From the NCBI GenBank assembly GCA_043746815.1, contig JAYTQG010000005.1, forward strand, positions 1 to 5,745: a stretch of DNA of 5,745 bases, written 5' to 3'. The DNA comes from JAYTQG01 sp043746815. Lineage in GTDB: Bacteria; Actinomycetota; Thermoleophilia; Miltoncostaeales; Miltoncostaeaceae. Numbering within the stretch: the stretch's first letter is position 1; every line of letters starts with the position of its first letter. The notes under the pieces were generated by a model. That model saw only the letters and a list, made by a program, of their open reading frames with translations. It had not been told where the DNA came from and searched no databases. Of the stretch, positions 1 through 5,050 are shown in pieces. The position numbers and the translations under genes were made by a program.

Positions 1-1
1 A

Positions 2-481
2 GCGGTCGGCAAGGCGGGCGGACAGGTGGTGGAGGACGTCCGTCAGCAGTTCAAGGAGAAGCCGGGCATCATGCTCGGAACTGAGCGTCCCGACTACGCA
101 CGTTGCGTGCGCATTGTCACCAAGACGGCTCAGAAGGAAATGCTCATCCCCGGCCTGATCCCGATCGTTATTCCGATCGCGACGGCCTTCATCTTCGGCA
201 AGCAAAACGGTGCCGAGATGCTTGGTGGGCTGCTGTTGGGTGTCATCGTGACGGGGCTCTTCGTCGCGATCTCGATGACCTCTGGTGGTGGCGCGTGGGA
301 TAACGCCAAGAAGATGATCGAGGATGGGAACTACGGCGGGAAGGGGTCGGAGGCCCACAAGGCTTCGATCACCGGTGACACGGTCGGCGATCCCTACAAG
401 GACACCGCTGGTCCGGCCATCAACCCGATGATCAAGATCGCCAACATCGTTGCGCTCCTGATCATTCCGTTCCTGATCTAA
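2..481 (+). CDS. hppA: Membrane-bound proton-translocating pyrophosphatase, C-terminal part (5' truncated by window edge)
   Basis: This integral membrane pump hydrolyses cytoplasmic pyrophosphate to two phosphates and uses the energy to move H+ (Na+ in some subclasses) across the membrane. The frame is open from base 2 without a start, so 159 residues of a protein usually near 700 aa are visible. They end at TAA 479-481. Family signatures are clear: GIM..T..PDYARCV (residues 22-35), two hydrophobic helices (about 47-65 and 73-91), the substrate-site segment GGGAWDNAKK (95-104), GSEAHKA (115-121), and GDTVGDPYKDTAGPAINP (125-142), followed by a final helix ending IIPFLI. These Asp/Lys-rich loops bind Mg-PPi. 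The KDTAGPA..NP form resembles K+-independent H+ pumps such as that of Rhodospirillum rubrum; K+-dependent enzymes usually read KDTSGPS. The residue that decides K+ dependence lies upstream of the window, so the subclass is inferred. The family assignment is very secure. Confidence 0.97.
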   Translation, partial: AVGKAGGQVVEDVRQQFKEKPGIMLGTERPDYARCVRIVTKTAQKEMLIPGLIPIVIPIATAFIFGKQNGAEMLGGLLLGVIVTGLFVAISMTSGGGAWDNAKKMIEDGNYGGKGSEAHKASITGDTVGDPYKDTAGPAINPMIKIANIVALLIIPFLI

Positions 482-496
482 AGACGGTGATGACTG

Positions 497-526
497 CTCG
501 TGGGCGGGTTCACGCCCGCCCACGAG
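497..526 (+). terminator. Perfect 12-bp hairpin after hppA, no U-tract
   Basis: CTCGTGGGCGGG (497-508) and CCCGCCCACGAG (515-526) are exact inverse complements around the 6-nt loop TTCACG. The hairpin starts 16 nt after the hppA stop, where a 3'-end structure is expected. No T-run follows (GGGCTCGTTCG), so it is either a U-less terminator or a 3' stabilising hairpin. Its right arm contains the GAGG that would be the Shine-Dalgarno of the next small ORF. Confidence 0.6.
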
Positions 527-536
527 GGGCTCGTTC

Positions 537-722
537 GTGACTGGGCGCCCGAGCACGTTTCACGGTGCCAAGGTGTTCTTCTCAGTCGTACTCGCCGCCC
601 TCGGGGTTGCGCTCATCGTGGTCTCCGTGGCGAGGCACGACGTTGGAAAGTCGGTCTTCGGGGTGCTCTTCATCGGCGCCGGGGTCGGTCGGTACGTTCT
701 TGAACGTCGCCGTCCGGGGTAG
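537..722 (+). CDS. Small hypothetical membrane protein, 61 aa
   Basis: I do not recognise a family. The GTG at 537 is preceded by GAGGGG (524-529) at 7-nt spacing, and the frame stops at TAG 720-722. The product begins MTGRPSTFHGAKVFF, has a strongly hydrophobic segment at about 14-32 (VFFSVVLAALGVALIVVSVA), a short polar link RHDVGKS, a second hydrophobic segment at about 40-53 (VFGVLFIGAGVGRYVL), and a basic tail ERRRPG. This reads as a two-helix membrane hairpin with both ends probably cytoplasmic. An in-frame GTG at 573 would give a shorter form, but it lacks a convincing Shine-Dalgarno. The gene fills the gap between hppA and the trkA pair and ends 34 nt before the next start. Coherent hydrophobicity supports it as coding; its small size and lack of a known family keep confidence moderate. 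Confidence 0.5.
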   Translation: MTGRPSTFHGAKVFFSVVLAALGVALIVVSVARHDVGKSVFGVLFIGAGVGRYVLERRRPG

Positions 723-756
723 TCTTCTTCCGTAGCCCACATCAAGGAGTACGCGC

Positions 757-1173
757 GTGTTTGTGGTCGTGGTTGGATGTGGACGAGTTGGAAGCGCGGT
801 CGCCAAGAACCTCATTGACGAGGGGCATGACGTCAACGTGATCGACGAGAACGCGGAGGCCTTCGGCCGCCTCGGGAATGACTTCCCTGGAAACCTCATC
901 CAGGGCCAGGCGCTGGAGATTTCCGTGTTGGAACGCGCGGGTCTGCAGAACGCGGATGCCTTCGTCGCGGCGACGAACGGTGACAACACCAACATCGTTG
1001 TCGCCCAGATCGCTCAGCGGCGATTCAACATCGCAAAGGTTGTCGTCCGCGTCCTCGACCCAAACCGCGGCCGGTTCTACGCTGCGCGCGGCCTTACCAT
1101 TGTCTGTCCAACCGATATCGCCGTTGGTCTCATCGGCGAGGCATTCCGCACCGACGACGAGAAGGACGCCTGA
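757..1173 (+). CDS. TrkA-family K+ transport regulator, RCK_N (Rossmann) domain only
   Basis: This 138-aa protein consists of one RCK_N domain, the cytoplasmic nucleotide-sensing module of Trk/Ktr potassium transporters. The start is GTG 757, fixed by AAGGAG (744-749) at 7-nt spacing and by the Rossmann strand beginning immediately (FVVVVGCGRVG). The glycine motif GCGRVG is at residues 7-12. The acidic residue that ends strand 2 and would contact the adenine ribose of NAD(H) is D30 in VIDEN. Later RCK_N hallmarks are LIQGQALEISVLERAG, ADAFVAATNGDNTN and VVRVLDPNR. The usual second, ligand-binding RCK_C domain is absent: the protein stops after GLIGEAFRTDDEKDA. The next gene starts one base after this stop, so the two are translationally coupled and probably form a mixed RCK assembly. 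The arrangement recalls the CeoB/CeoC pair of mycobacteria, but there each protein is about 220 aa. No channel or transporter subunit is visible. Confidence 0.93.
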   Translation: MFVVVVGCGRVGSAVAKNLIDEGHDVNVIDENAEAFGRLGNDFPGNLIQGQALEISVLERAGLQNADAFVAATNGDNTNIVVAQIAQRRFNIAKVVVRVLDPNRGRFYAARGLTIVCPTDIAVGLIGEAFRTDDEKDA

Positions 1174-1174
1174 G

Positions 1175-1864
1175 ATGTACCTCGTCATCGTGGGTGGGGG
1201 GAAGGTTGGTGCGAACGTCGGTCGCGCGCTGCTCCGCCTCGGACACGAGATCTCACTCATCGAGGTGTCGCGCCCGCGCTACCTGCGCCTTGAGGATGAG
1301 TTCGAGCACATGATTCGCTACGGGGATGGGACGGAGATCTACGTCTTGGAAGACGCGGGGATCGCACGCGCCGATGCCTGTATCGCGGTGACTGGCGATG
1401 ACGAGGACAACATCATCATCTGTCAAGTGGCACGCGAAAAATTTAGCGTTCAGACGGTCGTTGCCCGGGTCAACGATCCGAGAAATCAGCAGTACTTCGA
1501 CCTGCTGGAGATCGCCCCAACGGTGTGCTCGACGACGTCAATCCTTTCGCTGATTGAGCATGAGGTTCCCCAGCACGGGGTCATTCCGTTGCTGTCACTG
1601 CGCCACGAGAACCTCGACATCATCGAGTTGCAGCTCGCGGATGACTCGCCGGTCGTCGGGACGCGCCTCGGAGACCTCGTACTCCCCGACGGCAGCCTGG
1701 TTGTCAGCGTCTTGCGGGAGCGAACCGCCATCGTGGCGAAACCGGATTTGACGTTGCAATCAGGAGATCAGCTCATCGCCATCGTGGAACCCGCGCACGA
1801 GGCCGATGTCGCGACCCTCGTGTTGGGCGCTGCGGCCGGAGAAGCCGTCCGAAGCACCTCATAG
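1175..1864 (+). CDS. trkA: TrkA-family K+ transport regulator, RCK_N + RCK_C
   Basis: This 229-aa cytoplasmic protein has the full regulator layout. RCK_N spans about 1-130, with glycine motif GGGKVG at 7-12, acidic E30 at the end of strand 2 (LIEVSR), then YGDGTEIYVLEDAGI, ADACIAVTGDDEDN and VVARVNDPRN. RCK_C spans about 140-217, including IIELQLADDSPVVGTRLGDLVLPDGSLVVSV cut by turns, and the closing SGDQLIAIV. RCK_C domains often bind c-di-AMP or another effector in Ktr systems; whether this one does is unknown. ATG 1175 begins one base after the upstream TGA, with GAAGGA (1161-1166) at 8-nt spacing. The frame is open further upstream, but that part is the out-of-frame shadow of the partner gene. 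The protein would gate a TrkH/KtrB-like transporter encoded elsewhere. The family is certain; the symbol is generic. Confidence 0.95.
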   Translation: MYLVIVGGGKVGANVGRALLRLGHEISLIEVSRPRYLRLEDEFEHMIRYGDGTEIYVLEDAGIARADACIAVTGDDEDNIIICQVAREKFSVQTVVARVNDPRNQQYFDLLEIAPTVCSTTSILSLIEHEVPQHGVIPLLSLRHENLDIIELQLADDSPVVGTRLGDLVLPDGSLVVSVLRERTAIVAKPDLTLQSGDQLIAIVEPAHEADVATLVLGAAAGEAVRSTS

Positions 1865-1870
1865 CATCGC

Positions 1871-1891
1871 GCTGGCAGGAATCTCCCCAGC
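1871..1891 (+). terminator. Weak hairpin just after the trkA pair
   Basis: GCTGG (1871-1875) pairs with CCAGC (1887-1891), and inside it GGA (1878-1880) pairs with TCC (1884-1886) around a 3-nt loop, leaving a 2-nt bulge. It lies 7 nt after the stop at 1864. No T-run follows (AAACGGG), so termination here is only a suggestion from position and folding. Confidence 0.25.
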
Positions 1892-1953
1892 AAACGGGAA
1901 ATTGCCTTCATATTCGTTCGTCGCACGTCATGTCGGCGAGTCAGCGCTATCAC

Positions 1954-1959
1954 GGAGGT
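1954..1959 (+). promoter_or_regulatory. Ribosome binding site that fixes the GTG 1966 start
   Basis: GGAGGT is a near-perfect anti-Shine-Dalgarno match, with 6 nt (CAGCCC) before GTG 1966. It selects GTG 1966 over the longer in-frame ATG at 1930, which has no comparable motif and would put an atypical polar extension ahead of the signal peptide. Confidence 0.85.
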
Positions 1960-1965
1960 CAGCCC

Positions 1966-3825
1966 GTGTCCGACGGGAACCAAAACGAAACACCTCGGCG
2001 TCGAGGCCGGGCGTTCGTCGCCGTGGCCGTTCTGGCGACCGCGGTCGCCGCTCCCGCATTCGCCGACCAGCCGACACTCCCGAGTGGATGTGCAAACCCC
2101 GCCATTTCCGGGCGCGTCTACGTTGACGCAAACGCCAACGGACTGTTTGACACGGGCGAGAAGCCGATCGCGGGAAGCGGGCTTGAACTGCGCAACGCCG
2201 CCGGAACGCTCGTGGGCACGACGACGAGTGCGACCGATGGCACCTACTCCTTCGTGACCGACCAGACCAAGGCAACGGCGAGCGACCCCAACGCCGCCAA
2301 GACCGACTTTGGTGGACCATTCGGGCTCCTCTACAACAAGCCTCAGCCAGCCACCGGTACCGTGCCAAAGTTTGACCCCGCGCTTGGCTGCCTCACGAAA
2401 GTGGATGTTTTCCGCTCTGGGCGAATTGTCAATCGGATCACGACTGAGAACCTGGCCAGCCAGGCACGCAACCTCACCGTCTCGGCAACCAATCGTGTTC
2501 TCTCGATCGCTGGTCCGGGTGTCGTTGCGGCCGCCGGAACGGCTCCGGACTGGACCGCATCGGCAACGTTGGCAGCGAATGACGGGGTCGCGAACTCCGG
2601 GCCCGACTTCAAAGATTTTGGCGACCAGCCATTCGACTTCGCCCAGATTCAGACCGCGCTCACCGCAGCGGCCGACCTCGCGGCGTACAGCGGTACCGGG
2701 ACCGTCGCGTTCTCGTCATCGACCGACACCAACAGCTCGAACACCGCTGGTTCGGACCACGACACGAAGGTACGGACCGGTGCCTCGGCGTTGGTTCGCG
2801 TGGGGTACACGTTCATCCCACCGCTCTCGCCGGGCCAATACACGGTGACGCAGCGTCCTCAGCCGAACGGCTACATCGACGGCCGGGACACCGCGGGCAA
2901 CGTCACGCCGATCCCCGGTAGCGACCGTACGGATGTCATCCCGGTCTCCCTCCCGGCCACCGGGAACGCGATCAACAACAACTTCGGTGAGACCCAGTTC
3001 AACGACCTGAAGATCTCGAAGGACGACGGCGTCACCGTGGTGAAAGCCGCCGGTTCGACGACGTACAAGATCGTGGCGACCAACCTCGGGCCGACTGACG
3101 TCGTCGGCGCTCGAGTCGTTGACGCTCTCCCGCCGCAGATCGTTGCGTCCAGCTCAAAATGGACCTGCGTTGCGTCGACAAACGGAAAGTGCCCAGCGAG
3201 CGGCGTGGGTGACATCGACGCCCTGGTTGACCTTCCCGTCAACGGAACGGCGACCTTCACGCTCGAAGCGAAGATCGCTGATGGCGCGACCGGAACGATC
3301 GTCAACTCCGCAACGGTCGCGACGCCCCCGGGCACCGTCGATCCCACGCCAGAGAACAACATCGCCAACGACACCGACACGGTCGTTCCGTTGGCAACGA
3401 TCTCCGGTGCCCCAGCTACGGGCCCCGCAACCCTGTCGATTGTCAAGCGAGCACCCGCAAAGGCAATCGCCGGTCAGGTGATTCCCTACCGAATTCGGGT
3501 GCGCAACACCTCTGCAAACGCGGCCCTGAACGTCGTGCTGAGGGACCCACTGCCTGCCGGTCTCACCCTCGTGAGCCGACAGCAGTTGGCCCGCCAGACA
3601 TCATTGAAGCGCCACGCGGCGGTGTTCACGCTGTCACTCGGGACCATCCCGGCACGCGGTATCCGCGACATCGTTCTCAACGTGCGGATTTCCCGGTCCC
3701 GGAAGGCCGCCATCCACAACGTCGCGTGCGCGGTCGGATCAAACGCACAACAGGTATGTGACCCTGCGGATACGGTCCTCGTTGGGCCGCCGCCCAAGCC
3801 GATTGTGCCTGCGGTCACCGGATAG
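1966..3825 (+). CDS. Secreted SdrD_B / DUF11 repeat beta-sandwich protein, 619 aa
   Basis: This is a predicted exported, extracellular or wall-associated protein of unknown role. From the GTG at 1966 it has a Sec signal peptide: basic n-region RRRGR (11-15), hydrophobic core to about 30, and AFA|DQ cleavage near 33/34. Next comes an SdrD_B-like domain (about 48-103: ISGRVYVDANANGLFDTGEKPI, then DGTYSF), a Ca-binding B-type fold in Gram-positive adhesins. Residues about 105-280 match nothing I know. Residues about 281-344 look like the end of another SdrD_B unit (LSPGQYTVTQRPQPNGYIDG, then NNNFGETQ). Two DUF11-like domains follow: about 346-474 (NDLKISKDDG, TNLGPTDVVGARVVDALP, VNSATVATP) and about 488-606 (LSIVKRAP, RVRNTSANAALNVVLRDPLPAGL). 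Six cysteines (42, 142, 401, 409, 588, 598) could form disulfides. The chain ends PKPIVPAVTG with no membrane helix or basic tail, so sortase anchoring is not supported. The gene stands alone, 101 nt after trkA and before a strong terminator. Confidence 0.92.
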   Translation: MSDGNQNETPRRRGRAFVAVAVLATAVAAPAFADQPTLPSGCANPAISGRVYVDANANGLFDTGEKPIAGSGLELRNAAGTLVGTTTSATDGTYSFVTDQTKATASDPNAAKTDFGGPFGLLYNKPQPATGTVPKFDPALGCLTKVDVFRSGRIVNRITTENLASQARNLTVSATNRVLSIAGPGVVAAAGTAPDWTASATLAANDGVANSGPDFKDFGDQPFDFAQIQTALTAAADLAAYSGTGTVAFSSSTDTNSSNTAGSDHDTKVRTGASALVRVGYTFIPPLSPGQYTVTQRPQPNGYIDGRDTAGNVTPIPGSDRTDVIPVSLPATGNAINNNFGETQFNDLKISKDDGVTVVKAAGSTTYKIVATNLGPTDVVGARVVDALPPQIVASSSKWTCVASTNGKCPASGVGDIDALVDLPVNGTATFTLEAKIADGATGTIVNSATVATPPGTVDPTPENNIANDTDTVVPLATISGAPATGPATLSIVKRAPAKAIAGQVIPYRIRVRNTSANAALNVVLRDPLPAGLTLVSRQQLARQTSLKRHAAVFTLSLGTIPARGIRDIVLNVRISRSRKAAIHNVACAVGSNAQQVCDPADTVLVGPPPKPIVPAVTG

Positions 3826-3839
3826 CCGACGGGCGGGCT

Positions 3840-3882
3840 GTGGGGCAGCATGGCCAGCTTGGCCGCGCTGCCCCACGTTTTT
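3840..3882 (+). terminator. Rho-independent terminator of the DUF11 gene
   Basis: GTGGGGCAGC (3840-3849) and GCTGCCCCAC (3867-3876) form a perfect 10-bp stem. An inner GGCC/GGCC stem (3852-3855 with 3861-3864) closes the loop AGCTT. The stem is followed by G and TTTTT (3878-3882). It starts 14 nt after the stop at 3825. This is the clearest intrinsic terminator in the window and isolates the DUF11 gene from the next operon. Confidence 0.93.
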
Positions 3883-3909
3883 CTCCGAAGCAGCGTCGAC
3901 GGAATTGCG

Positions 3910-3915
3910 TATCCT
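3910..3915 (+). promoter_or_regulatory. Candidate -10 box for the GRAM-like/rrf2 operon
   Basis: TATCCT fits the actinobacterial TANNNT -10 pattern. It lies between the upstream terminator and the next genes, where a promoter is required. A start about 7 nt downstream would fall at 3922-3924, on the ATG of the 27-codon ORF, which would make that message leaderless. No good -35 element is seen at 16-18 nt upstream (GAAGCA region), so this is weak evidence. Confidence 0.3.
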
Positions 3916-3923
3916 GATGTCCA

Positions 3924-4007
3924 ATGGGCCACGATGGCCCCGACGAATGGAACGCCGCAGTGATTGACCGGATGAAGTCTCGCGAGATTCGGGAGCGTTG
4001 CAGCTAA
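3924..4007 (+). CDS. Possible leaderless 27-aa small ORF coupled to the GRAM-like gene
   Basis: The ATG at 3924 opens a 27-codon frame: MGHDGPDEWNAAVIDRMKSR followed by EIRERCS. Its stop TAA (4005-4007) shares its last A with the ATG of the next gene (TAATG), a typical translational-coupling junction. About 19 of the 26 codons after the start end in G or C, in line with the neighbouring genes. There is no Shine-Dalgarno before the ATG, but a TATCCT -10 box ends 8 nt upstream, which would suit a leaderless transcript. The peptide is soluble and amphipathic with a basic C-terminal half; I recognise no family. It could be a leader peptide that loads ribosomes for the next gene, a short functional protein, or chance. 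The ORF is too short for codon statistics alone to decide. Confidence 0.4.
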   Translation: MGHDGPDEWNAAVIDRMKSREIRERCS

Positions 4008-4492
4008 TGGGGCTCTTCAAGTCGGATCCGCGCCTTCGCCTTCCACGCCATCCGAATGCGGAGCGTCCACGGGCTGACGAGAAGGTCTGGCGCCAAGGTG
4101 ACGCTGACCTCCAAAATGGCTGGCTGGCCCGGCACGGGAAGTTGAGCTTGACCGACACGCGGTTGGTCTTCGTTCCGACTCCGCTCGACATGCTACTCAG
4201 GGCACGACGTCGCGAGATTGCGCTGGACAGCGTCACTCGGCTCGAACGGGTTCCGCGCGACGTCGACGGCGGTCTCGTTGGCGGCCGTCGTGCCCGTTTC
4301 GTGATCGCCGACGGTGAGTGTGACTACCAGGTCATGGTCGGTGACCTTGACAACTGGTTGGACATGCTGGAGATCGTCATCAACCGTCGCCGCGGTTCCG
4401 TAACCCAGCCGCCAAGACTCTCGATTCTCCGCGACGGGTACGTGAATGCGATGCTTGAAGCCGTGACCGTGGACCCAACGCCCGACGCTTGA
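4007..4492 (+). CDS. GRAM/PH-like domain protein, 161 aa
   Basis: This is a soluble cytoplasmic protein with one PH/GRAM-like fold and no catalytic motif that I can see. The start is ATG 4007, with GGGAG (3991-3995) at 11 nt. An in-frame TTG at 3998 is too close to that motif and is less likely. After a basic N-terminus (MGLFKSDPRLRLPRHP), the core runs from about 25 to 125: DEKVWRQGDADLQ, then GKLSLTDTRLVFVPTPLDML, which is the hallmark 'strand-turn LTDTRLVFVP' of bacterial GRAM-like domains. IALDSVTRLERVP, RARFVIADGE and a C-terminal helix (DLDNWLDMLEIVINRRR) complete the fold. A C-terminal extension of about 35 residues follows. Such domains bind membranes or proteins; the ligand here is unknown. 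The stop TGA overlaps the TTG start of the rrf2-like gene by 4 nt, so the two are almost certainly co-translated. The fold call is from motif pattern, not from a search. Confidence 0.75.
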   Translation: MGLFKSDPRLRLPRHPNAERPRADEKVWRQGDADLQNGWLARHGKLSLTDTRLVFVPTPLDMLLRARRREIALDSVTRLERVPRDVDGGLVGGRRARFVIADGECDYQVMVGDLDNWLDMLEIVINRRRGSVTQPPRLSILRDGYVNAMLEAVTVDPTPDA

Positions 4493-4884
4493 TCACAATT
4501 AGCGACAAGAGTCGCGTCGCTGTGGACGCCCTCGTGGAACTCGCCATACGTGGAGACAGCCCGCCGGTCCCAATCCTTGAGATCGCTGAACGTCGCGTCG
4601 TCGCCGCGCACACGCTTGAGCAGGTCTTCGGAGCCCTCCGGCGCTCAGGGATACTCCAGAGCCAACGGGGTGTCCGCGGGGGCTACTCACTTCGTCGCCC
4701 CGCAGACGAGATCACGATCCTCGACGTCGTCGAAGCGGTTGACGGTCCGCTCCGGGAGCAAGTTCCCGCAGGGCTGTGGACGGAAGTGCGTGAGTGCCTC
4801 GTAGTTCGGCTCGCCGCGACCAGCATTTCCGACCTGGCGGATGCTGAGATGCGCGGGCGTTCCGCCCCCATGTTCCACATCTAG
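4489..4884 (+). CDS. Rrf2-family transcriptional regulator lacking the Fe-S cysteine cluster
   Basis: This is a 131-aa DNA-binding regulator of the Rrf2 family (IscR, NsrR, RsrR, CymR relatives). The start is TTG 4489, inside the TTGA overlap with the upstream stop; it is chosen because the N-terminus MITISDKSRVAVDALVELA lines up with the family's first helix. The winged helix-turn-helix follows: IPxLEIAERRVVAAHTLEQVFGALRRSGIL-type helices (about 28-56), then the wing and recognition region QRGVRGGYSLRRPADEITILDVVEAVDGP (58-87, shown in part by GVRGGYSL). The C-terminal dimer helix is about 96-120. Fe-S Rrf2 proteins carry three cysteines just after this region; here only C103 is present, so it should act without a [2Fe-2S] or [4Fe-4S] cluster, like CymR or an alternative sensor type. 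It ends at TAG 4882-4884, whose last base is the first base of the MITE-like insert. Its target is unknown; autoregulation of its own operon is the default inference. Confidence 0.9.
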   Translation: MITISDKSRVAVDALVELAIRGDSPPVPILEIAERRVVAAHTLEQVFGALRRSGILQSQRGVRGGYSLRRPADEITILDVVEAVDGPLREQVPAGLWTEVRECLVVRLAATSISDLADAEMRGRSAPMFHI

Positions 4885-4902
4885 TGTCCTGCGTCGGAAG
4901 TT
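4881..4902 (+). repeat. Left terminal inverted repeat of the MITE-like element
   Basis: It begins CTAGTGTCCTGCGTCGGAAG and ends TT. It pairs with 5027-5048; the two mismatches are at 4890 and 4894, both T where the other end implies C. The first four bases are the CTAG target and include the rrf2 stop codon. Confidence 0.8.
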
Positions 4903-5047
4903 CGTTGCGGAATTCGGCGAGCGAGACCGAGCAAGTCAAGGACGCAGTGTCTCCTGCATATCGGGCCATATTCCGGAGACCGAGGACGATGGATTGCGAC
5001 GGTCGCAGCCGTCGAAAACGTAAAGAAACTTCCGGCGCGGGACACTA
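4882..5047 (+). mobile_element. MITE-like palindromic element (166 bp incl. TA duplication), IS630-type ends
   Basis: The two ends are near-perfect inverted repeats: 4881-4902 and 5027-5048 match at 20 of 22 positions. Both outer edges read CTAG, and the element proper (4884-5045, 162 bp) begins GTGTCC and ends GGACAC, flanked by TA on both sides. TA duplication within CTAG is the known target habit of IS630-family transposons, so this looks like a non-autonomous derivative moved in trans. The interior has no ORF of useful length. It has two internal hairpins: GTCTCC/GGAGAC (4949-4954 with 4975-4980, plus an inner ATAT/ATAT) and CGACGG/CCGTCG (4997-5002 with 5009-5014). It lies exactly between two convergent genes and may serve as their transcriptional boundary. 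Mobility is inferred from structure; other copies cannot be checked here. Confidence 0.75.
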
Positions 5048-5048
5048 G
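5027..5048 (-). repeat. Right terminal inverted repeat of the MITE-like element
   Basis: Read on the minus strand it begins CTAGTGTCCCGCGCCGGAAG and ends TT, identical to the left end at 20 of 22 positions. It ends 2 nt before the stop codon of the convergent cupredoxin gene. Confidence 0.8.
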
Positions 5049-5050
5049 CG

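Noticed and set aside
700..728. TTGAAC as a -35 box for a trkA promoter
   Set aside because: The nearest TANNNT (TAGTCT, 720-725) is only 14 bp away, and at 17-18 bp there is no acceptable -10.
878..1174. Upstream extension of the second TrkA frame
   Set aside because: It runs out of frame through the first trkA gene, is Arg/Ser-rich as a shadow translation, and has no Rossmann features before ATG 1175.
1930..1965. Longer N-terminus of the DUF11 protein from ATG 1930
   Set aside because: GTG 1966 has GGAGGT at ideal spacing and puts a normal signal peptide at the N-terminus. The extra 12 residues are polar and have no ribosome site.
2871..3446. 191-codon antisense open frame under the DUF11 gene
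   Set aside because: It is a shadow of a GC-rich gene: no ribosome site, low-complexity composition, and the opposite strand carries clear domains. Other long antisense frames (742-1260, 3739-4236) fail for the same reason.
3826..3900. In-frame read-through after the DUF11 stop as a lost sorting signal
   Set aside because: The downstream codons fall in the terminator hairpin and encode no convincing hydrophobic helix with a basic tail.
3917..3967. 16-codon ORF from ATG 3917
   Set aside because: It is very short and Arg/Pro-rich, with no ribosome site and no useful junction. The overlapping frame from 3924 is a better candidate.
3978..3987. Perfect 10-bp palindrome TCTCGCGAGA as an Rrf2 operator
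   Set aside because: Several 10-bp palindromes are expected by chance in a window of this size, and the symmetry does not extend outward. No independent support.
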